DNA of 17,493 nt, taken from NCBI GenBank assembly GCA_945836835.1, contig CAMAML010000005.1, forward strand, positions 1 to 17,493. The letters run 5' to 3'. The stretch comes from an uncultured cyanobacterium (lineage in GTDB: Bacteria > Cyanobacteriota > Vampirovibrionia > Gastranaerophilales > Gastranaerophilaceae). The notes beneath the pieces were generated by a model, which worked only from the letters and a program-made list of their open reading frames with translations, did no database searches and was not told the origin of the DNA. The translations under genes were made by a program, and so were the position numbers. Below, piece by piece: positions 12,587 to 17,493 of the stretch. The first letter of the stretch is position 1. Each line of letters begins with the position of its first letter.

Positions 12587-13939
12587 ATGAACATATTAAC
12601 AGAATTTGATACAATTTCAGCAATCGCAACCCCCATCGGAACCGGCGGGGTCGGCGTCATTCGACTGTCCGGCGACAATGCGTTTCATATCATTGAAAAA
12701 ATATTCTCCCGCAAAAACCTTGAAGCAGGCAAAATCGTTCACGGCTGGATTTTGGACAACGACAAAAAAATCGACGAAGTCATCGTCCTTCCGTTCAAAA
12801 AACCTCACAGCTACACCGGCGAAGATGTCATCGAAATCCACTGCCACGGAGGGATTAACGTTGTCAAAAACATTCTTGACCTGACGCTTAAAAACGGTGC
12901 AAGATTGGCTCAACGGGGCGAATACACAAAACGTGCATTCCTTAACAAAAAAATTGACCTCTCGCAAGCTGAGGCGGTCGCCGACCTAATCCATGCCAAA
13001 ACCAAAAACTTTGCACTCCAATCCGCAAAAAACCTCTCGGGCATGCTCGCAAAAGAAGTTAACGAGATTAAATCGGAAATCTTTGAAACACTTTCTCGTA
13101 TCATTGCGGGTATTGACTTTCCCGAAGATGTCGCTGAACCTTCCTACGATTATCTTTTGGGCAATTTTGAGCATGCCCTGAATAAGATTAACAAAATTCT
13201 ATCCTGCGTAAAATCTTCCGACATCCTCCGCCAAGGGGTCAAAATTGCGATAGTCGGAAAGCCAAATGTCGGAAAATCTTCCCTCTTTAACACTCTCCTC
13301 AATGTCGAGCGTGCTATCGTAACGGATATTGCGGGAACGACAAGGGATGTTCTCAAAGAAAATCTTGACTGGGATGTCGCAATTACCCTCATTGATACCG
13401 CAGGCATTCGCTCGGGGGAAGAAGTCGGTAAAGTCGAAGAAATCGGTATCGAATACTCCAAACAATCCGCCGACGAGGCAGACTTGGTGCTGTTTTTGTT
13501 TGATTTAAGCTCCGAATTTTCGATTGCCGACAAAGAAATTTTTGACCTCATCAAAGACAAAAAACACCTCATTATCGGGAATAAGTCCGACTTAGCCGAG
13601 TGTGAAACTCCGCTCCCGTTCGACAAATCCGAGGTCATAAAAATTTCAACCCTGACGGATGACGGGATTGAAGAGCTAAAATCAAAAATCAAAGAAATCG
13701 TCTGCAACTTCTCATCGGAAGATACGGAATTTATCACGAATAAACGCCAGCAGGAGTGCCTCGTAAAATGTCGTGAAAGTCTTGAGCGTGCAATTTCCTC
13801 CGCTAGAGTTCAAGAACTCCAAGACTTGATTTCTATTGACGTAAAATCAGCCCTGCTTTCGCTTGACGAGATAACAGGGGAAGTCATTACCGACGAAATT
13901 CTCGACAACATCTTCTCGCATTTTTGTATTGGGAAGTAA
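12587..13939 (+). CDS. mnmE: tRNA uridine-34 modification GTPase MnmE
   Basis: With MnmG it makes the 5-(carboxymethyl)aminomethyl group on U34 of certain tRNAs, in the cytoplasm. The 450 residues match the family. N-terminal formyl-folate-binding domain: DTISAIATPIGTGGVGVIRLSG and SYTGEDVIEIHCHGG. Then comes a helical domain with an inserted Ras-like G domain: G1 GKPNVGKSS (224-232), G2 TDIAGTTRD (246-254), G3 DTAG (270-273), G4 NKSD (332-335). The C-terminus FCIGK (446-450) contains the invariant Cys. All motifs are intact. No mnmG, yidC or rnpA lies next to it here, unlike the common arrangement in many bacteria. A weak hairpin GGGCT/AGCCT (13948-13962) follows the stop. Confidence 0.96.
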   Translation: MNILTEFDTISAIATPIGTGGVGVIRLSGDNAFHIIEKIFSRKNLEAGKIVHGWILDNDKKIDEVIVLPFKKPHSYTGEDVIEIHCHGGINVVKNILDLTLKNGARLAQRGEYTKRAFLNKKIDLSQAEAVADLIHAKTKNFALQSAKNLSGMLAKEVNEIKSEIFETLSRIIAGIDFPEDVAEPSYDYLLGNFEHALNKINKILSCVKSSDILRQGVKIAIVGKPNVGKSSLFNTLLNVERAIVTDIAGTTRDVLKENLDWDVAITLIDTAGIRSGEEVGKVEEIGIEYSKQSADEADLVLFLFDLSSEFSIADKEIFDLIKDKKHLIIGNKSDLAECETPLPFDKSEVIKISTLTDDGIEELKSKIKEIVCNFSSEDTEFITNKRQQECLVKCRESLERAISSARVQELQDLISIDVKSALLSLDEITGEVITDEILDNIFSHFCIGK

Positions 13940-13947
13940 GGTGTGGG

Positions 13948-13964
13948 GGGCTTAATGAGCCTTT
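13948..13964 (+). terminator. Weak possible terminator after mnmE
   Basis: GGGCT (13948-13952) pairs with AGCCT (13958-13962, one wobble) and TTT follows. The stem is only 4-5 bp, so it is not convincing. A second inverted repeat, CGAATTT-AG-AAATTCG (13984-13999), lies downstream without a T-run. Confidence 0.25.
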
Positions 13965-14028
13965 GACTACATTTTTATAAAGGCGAATTTAGAAATTCGT
14001 GATAGGGGGGAACCCAAATTTAAATTTA

Positions 14029-14070
14029 ATGTCGTGTTCAATGAAAACGTTGAGCAACGCCCTACGACAT
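14029..14070. repeat. Diverged copy 3 of the hairpin repeat
   Basis: Aligns without gaps to the 43-bp repeat and keeps the exact loop core ATGAAAACGT. The outer stem is remade as ATGTCG/CGACAT and the inner as GTTCAA/TTGAGC (one wobble), so structure is kept while sequence changes. A G-run (14005-14010) and a C-run (14072-14078) on either side could add an outer helix. On the minus strand the frame reads NVFIEHD, in register with DVFIEPD of copies 1 and 2. Confidence 0.65.
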
Positions 14071-14136
14071 GCCCCCCCTCCCATTAATCCGCCTAAAATC
14101 TACGGAACGATTGGCACTTATTCACTTAGTCCCCAT

Positions 14137-14170
14137 AAAAAAGAGGACGCCTCAAAAGACATCCTCTTTT
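14137..14170 (-). terminator. Intrinsic terminator of adhE
   Basis: On the minus strand a 13-bp stem (AAAAGAGGA/TCCTCTTTT extended by four further pairs, two of them G-U) with loop TTTTGA is followed by TTTTTT. It is A/T-flanked on both sides and so could also stop plus-strand transcription from mnmE. A second short palindrome, GTCGGAT-TT-ATCCGAC (14187-14202), sits between it and the adhE stop. Confidence 0.85.
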
Positions 14171-14208
14171 CAGTATTTATCGGTTGGTCGGATTTATCCG
14201 ACATTTGC

Positions 14209-16902
14209 CTACTTACATTCTTTGTAATAGTCTTGAACCTTGCCCTCAAATGCGTCGATATAGATTTGTTTCATATCGGTCATTATCGGGTAAACAGGGT
14301 TTGCACCCGTGCATTGGTCGTCAAATGCAAGTTCAACCATATCATCCAACTTAGCGTAGAATTCTTTTTCAGGATCTTCAACACCTTGTCCGACCAAGAA
14401 GTCCTTAATCGAGTTTGGCAAGTTGATAGCCTTCATCAATTTGTCGATTGCGTCAATCAACAATTCTACTTTTTCTTCGTTGGATTTTCCGCCGAGTTTC
14501 AACTCATCCGCAATTTGAGCGTATCTTTCGATTGCACAAGGATATTTGTATTGCGGGAAGGTTGCTTGCTTTTTCGGGCAATCCGTTGCGTTGTACTTGA
14601 TTACCTGTCTGATTAACAGTGCGTTAGCAACCCCGTGAGGTACGTGGAACATAGCACCCAATTTGTGAGCCATTGAGTGGCAAAGTCCCAAGAACGAGTT
14701 AGCAAACGCCATACCCGCAATGGTTGCGGCGTAGTGCATTTTTTCTCTTGCAATAGGATCGTCGGCACCGTTCGTGTAGCTTCTTTCAAGGTATCTGAAC
14801 ACCAACTTGCAAGCCTCTAAAGCGTTAGAGTTTGTGAAGTTGGTAGCCATACAAGATACGTAAGCCTCGACTGCGTGAACAAGAGCGTCGATACCTGATG
14901 CCGAGGTCAAACCTTTTGGCATTGTGTCAACGAAGTTCGGGTCGATGATTGCCATTGACGGAGTGAGAGCGTAGTCTGCGATTGCATACTTAACGCCTTC
15001 TTTGTCGTCCGTGATAATCGAGAACGGAGTAACCTCAGACCCCGTACCGGAAGTCGTCGGGATAGCAACCATTTTAGCTTTCTTACCCAATTCAGGCAAC
15101 ATACAAATTCTCTTTCTGATGTCCATAAATCTCATGGAAATATCGGAGAAGTTTGTTTCAGGTTGTTCGTACTTCAACCAAAGAATTTTTGCCGCGTCCA
15201 TAGGTGAACCGCCACCAAGAGCGATGATTACGTCAGGTTCAAACGGTTTCATAATGGCGTAAGCCTCTTCGATTGTCGACAGGGTCGGATCAGGCTTAAC
15301 GTCGAAGAACACTTCGTGTTTGATACACATTTCGTCCAAAACGTTTGTGATTTTGTTAGCCATGCCGGAGTTGAACAAAAATCTGTCGGTAACTATGAAA
15401 GCACGTTTGCAACCTTCAAGTTCGCGAAGAGCCAAGTCCGTTGCACCGCGTTTAAAGTAAACTTTTTGAGGAACTTTGAACCACAACATATTTTCTCTCC
15501 TTTCGACAACTCTTTTATAGTTCAACAAGTTTTCGACACCAACGTTACCCGATACGGAGTTTTTACCCCAAGAACCGCAACCGAGCGTCAAGGACGGTTC
15601 AAGACGGAAGTTGTACAAGTCACCGATACCGCCTTGAGATGAAGGTTGGTTAATCAACACTCTGCAAGAAGGCATTTTTTGTGAGTAAGCGTCAATTCTG
15701 TCTTTCTTTCTGTCATCCGTGTAAAGAACGGAAGTGTGTCCCGCACCGCCTTTTGAAACGAGTGTGTAAGCCATTTCAGCCGCTTCTTCAAAGTTTTTAG
15801 CTTTGTACATAGCCAAAATCGGGGACAATTTTTCTCTTGAGAACGGATCTTCCCAGTCGACTTTTGCTCTCGGAGCGACCAAAACTTTTGCGGTCTTAGG
15901 AACCGAGAACCCTGCCAATTCAGCGATTGTTGCGGCAGGTTGTCCGACGATTTTCGGGTGCGCCGTACCTCTTTGAGGGTCGATGAACGGAAGGTCGATG
16001 AGTTTTTTCATCTCTTCTTCGCTCATAATGTAAGCCCCGCGGTACGCAAATTCTTTTTTGACTTCTTCGTATATGCTGTCAACGATTACAACCGATTGTT
16101 CGGATGCACAAATCATACCGTTGTCAAAAGTTTTTGACATAAGGATTGAAGAAACAGCTGTCTTGATGTCAGCGGTTTCGTCGATGACTGCGGAAGTGTT
16201 CCCCGGTCCTACACCGACTGCAGGGTTGCCTGAGGAGTATGCGGCAGCGACCATGCCCGGACCACCCGTTGCCAAAATGCAAGCGATTTTAGGGTGTTTC
16301 ATTAATTGACCCGACAACTCGATTGACGGTACGTCAATCCATCCGATAATATCTTCCGGAGCACCTGCGGCAACAGCTGCTTCAAGTACGATTTTTGCCG
16401 CTTGGATTGTGGATTTGTATGCTCTCGGGTGCGGTGAGAATATTATACCGTTTCTTGTCTTTAACGAAATCAAAGACTTGAATATTGCGGTAGAAGTCGG
16501 GTTTGTGGTTGGCACGATACCTGCTAAAACGCCGAGAGGTTCCGCAACGACTTTGATACCGTTTTCAGGGTCGTTGTCGATAATTCCGCAAGTTTTTGTG
16601 TTTTTGTGTTTGTTGTAGATGTATTCGGATGCAAAGTGGTTCTTGATGATTTTGTCTTCAACAATACCCATGCCTGTTTCTTCAACAGCCATTTTGGCTA
16701 AAGGAATACGAGCTTTGTCGGCAGCGGTAGCGGCTGCTTTAAAGATTTGGTCAACTTTTTCCTGTGAAAAAGTTGAGAAGATTTTTTGAGCTTTGTTAAC
16801 TCTTTCGATGAGCAATTCGAGTTGCTCTGCGTTGTCGACCAACGTAGACTTGTTCAAAGTCTTTTCGAGTTTGTCGACTTCTTTTTTGTTTTTTGTTGTC
16901 AT
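14209..16902 (-). CDS. adhE: Bifunctional aldehyde-alcohol dehydrogenase AdhE
   Basis: Reduces acetyl-CoA to acetaldehyde and then to ethanol, using two NADH, as the NAD+-regenerating end of anaerobic fermentation. The 897 residues match full-length AdhE. N-terminal CoA-acylating aldehyde dehydrogenase: PTTNPTSTAIFK (131-142), ATGGPGMVAAAY, GVGPGNTSAVID and catalytic Cys in NGMICASEQS (C265). Linker near 450-480. C-terminal Fe-dependent alcohol dehydrogenase: GGGSPMDAAK (563-572), TTSGTGSEVTPF (616-627); iron ligands D672 and H676 (DALVH), H742 (CHSMAH) and H756 (VPHG). Family members assemble into spirosome filaments. Start chosen at ATG 16902, since AGGAGA (16914-16909) lies 6 bases before it; an upstream TTG at 16923 would translate this site. 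It has its own promoter and a Rex-like operator. Confidence 0.96.
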   Translation of the reverse strand: MTTKNKKEVDKLEKTLNKSTLVDNAEQLELLIERVNKAQKIFSTFSQEKVDQIFKAAATAADKARIPLAKMAVEETGMGIVEDKIIKNHFASEYIYNKHKNTKTCGIIDNDPENGIKVVAEPLGVLAGIVPTTNPTSTAIFKSLISLKTRNGIIFSPHPRAYKSTIQAAKIVLEAAVAAGAPEDIIGWIDVPSIELSGQLMKHPKIACILATGGPGMVAAAYSSGNPAVGVGPGNTSAVIDETADIKTAVSSILMSKTFDNGMICASEQSVVIVDSIYEEVKKEFAYRGAYIMSEEEMKKLIDLPFIDPQRGTAHPKIVGQPAATIAELAGFSVPKTAKVLVAPRAKVDWEDPFSREKLSPILAMYKAKNFEEAAEMAYTLVSKGGAGHTSVLYTDDRKKDRIDAYSQKMPSCRVLINQPSSQGGIGDLYNFRLEPSLTLGCGSWGKNSVSGNVGVENLLNYKRVVERRENMLWFKVPQKVYFKRGATDLALRELEGCKRAFIVTDRFLFNSGMANKITNVLDEMCIKHEVFFDVKPDPTLSTIEEAYAIMKPFEPDVIIALGGGSPMDAAKILWLKYEQPETNFSDISMRFMDIRKRICMLPELGKKAKMVAIPTTSGTGSEVTPFSIITDDKEGVKYAIADYALTPSMAIIDPNFVDTMPKGLTSASGIDALVHAVEAYVSCMATNFTNSNALEACKLVFRYLERSYTNGADDPIAREKMHYAATIAGMAFANSFLGLCHSMAHKLGAMFHVPHGVANALLIRQVIKYNATDCPKKQATFPQYKYPCAIERYAQIADELKLGGKSNEEKVELLIDAIDKLMKAINLPNSIKDFLVGQGVEDPEKEFYAKLDDMVELAFDDQCTGANPVYPIMTDMKQIYIDAFEGKVQDYYKECK

Positions 16903-17026
16903 GTAATTTCTCCTTTGTATCAATTTTTTGGGTAATTAAATCTTTTAAAGTCCAATCCTTTTGTTCCGATGGGCTTTGGGGAGGAATTTGTTGAGTAAGT
17001 TCGAGCCTTCCTGCCTTGTTGTCCAT

Positions 17027-17044
17027 TCGTGAATTATTTCACAA
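17027..17044 (-). promoter_or_regulatory. Rex-type redox operator of adhE
   Basis: On the minus strand TTGTGAAATAATTCACGA matches the Rex consensus TTGTGAA-N4-TTCACAA at 13 of 14 defined positions. It begins 4 bases after the adhE -10 box and so covers the transcription start. Rex represses when NAD+ is high and releases DNA when NADH binds, the known mode for adhE in other bacteria. Rex itself is not in the window. Confidence 0.7.
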
Positions 17045-17048
17045 TTAC

Positions 17049-17077
17049 ATTTTACCGCAAGAGTAACAAAAAAGCAA
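17049..17077 (-). promoter_or_regulatory. Promoter of adhE
   Basis: Minus strand: TTGCTT (17077-17072), a 17-base spacer, TAAAAT (17054-17049). The predicted start near 17042 gives a leader of about 140 bases. An out-of-frame ATG at 17026 in this leader opens a frame that runs past the adhE start to 16796. No ribosome site precedes it. No other gene is seen in 16903-17163. Confidence 0.6.
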
Positions 17078-17163
17078 GTGTATTTTGAACAATTTTTTTA
17101 AGATTTTTATAAAGATTTTGTAAAGAGAGCGAAGGGGGAATGGGGCGAAGGAAGAGAAGAGCA

Positions 17164-17199
17164 AAAAATGCTTTTCGGTAAAACCCGAAAAGCATTTTT
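17164..17199 (-). terminator. Intrinsic terminator of the right-edge gene
   Basis: A perfect 15-bp inverted repeat with arms 17164-17178 and 17185-17199 (GCTTTTCGG against CCGAAAAGC, flanked by A5/T5) and loop TAAAAC. On the minus strand it is followed by TTTTTT, about 25 bases after the stop of the gene at 17225. It would also work in the plus direction. Confidence 0.9.
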
Positions 17200-17224
17200 A
17201 ATTATGATTTATATGGGGATGACG

Positions 17225-17493
17225 TTATGTCAAATTGATGTTGTGTTCAAGAAAAGCTCCGAGGTCAATATTTTTGCCTTGGCGTTCGGCGTTTTCGAGA
17301 ACCTGAGGCATAACTTTGACGTTTTCCGCAAGTCTTTCGGTATTGGCAAGGCGGATAGAACTTATATCACATTTAGGGGATGTTCGTTTGCAAATTCTGT
17401 TTATATTTTCCGAAATTTGAGGTAAAAATCTGACATTTGCCGGTTTTGATGTTGGTGCTGCAAGAACTCTAAAGAAATCAAAAAATTCTTTAT
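17225..17493 (-). CDS. Unrecognised protein, C-terminal part (gene continues past right edge)
   Basis: On the minus strand a frame is open from the window edge to TAA at 17227-17225, 88 complete codons (…FFRVLAAPTSKPANVRFLPQ… to …LGAFLEHNINLT). Coding character is good and a strong terminator follows at the right place. It is missing its start, so only the C-terminus is seen. It is polar with a positively charged middle and has two Cys near ICKRTSPKCD. No membrane segment or family is recognised. Confidence 0.75.
   Translation of the reverse strand, partial: KEFFDFFRVLAAPTSKPANVRFLPQISENINRICKRTSPKCDISSIRLANTERLAENVKVMPQVLENAERQGKNIDLGAFLEHNINLT

Noticed and set aside
13150..13737. 195-codon minus-strand frame inside mnmE
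   Set aside because: Antisense to a gene with all family motifs, Ser/Ile-rich as expected for a shadow frame, and without a promoter or ribosome site.
13999..14616. Plus-strand 205-codon frame overlapping the end of adhE
   Set aside because: It runs through the repeat copy 3 and the terminator and is then antisense to adhE, with no ribosome site. It is a shadow of a well-supported gene.

Overview
The window looks like the chromosome of an anaerobic, fermentative, Gram-negative-type bacterium with moderately AT-rich DNA. It encodes a bifunctional AdhE, a KdsC-type sugar-acid phosphatase, tRNA-Gly(CCC) without an encoded CCA, and the standard genetic code (TGA is used as stop). The mix of core genes and unrecognised small membrane or secreted proteins would fit a gut lineage such as the non-photosynthetic cyanobacterial relatives (Melainabacteria/Gastranaerophilales). 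That placement is an inference and I cannot confirm it from the sequence alone.

Left part (1-3300): the 3' end of an unrecognised gene, then a well-formed promoter driving two overlapping genes for small membrane proteins of unknown function. Convergent to them is a minus-strand pair: an unrecognised 223-residue protein, then a small secreted protein built almost entirely from a 15-residue repeat. Middle (3300-6500): pgi (glucose-6-phosphate isomerase), an XRE-type regulator and a split two-gene chromate-type transporter. Minus-strand operon (9740-6515): kdsC, a TPR protein and lysC (aspartate kinase), chained by overlaps, the last two starting with TTG. It diverges from an orphan sensor histidine kinase at 9843, with -10 boxes of the two directions overlapping.

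The accessory part is 11142-12505. A zeta-toxin-like kinase gene and a small downstream partner gene are bounded on both sides by an identical 43-bp hairpin repeat. Next to it lie a short stretch of small overlapping ORFs and strong inverted repeats, a 27-bp-arm perfect palindrome that runs into the 3' end of tRNA-Gly, and the tRNA. A diverged third copy of the hairpin repeat lies after mnmE. All three copies keep a gap-free reading frame with a VFIE core on the minus strand.

Right part: mnmE (tRNA-modifying GTPase), then adhE on the minus strand, with a clear intrinsic terminator, a -35/-10 promoter and a near-perfect Rex-type operator at the predicted transcription start. This suggests NADH/NAD+ control of ethanol fermentation. 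The window ends in the 3' part of another unrecognised minus-strand gene with its terminator. The most interesting items are the repeat-bounded toxin cassette with its repeat family, the tRNA/palindrome arrangement, the Rex-type adhE promoter and the 15-residue-repeat secreted protein.
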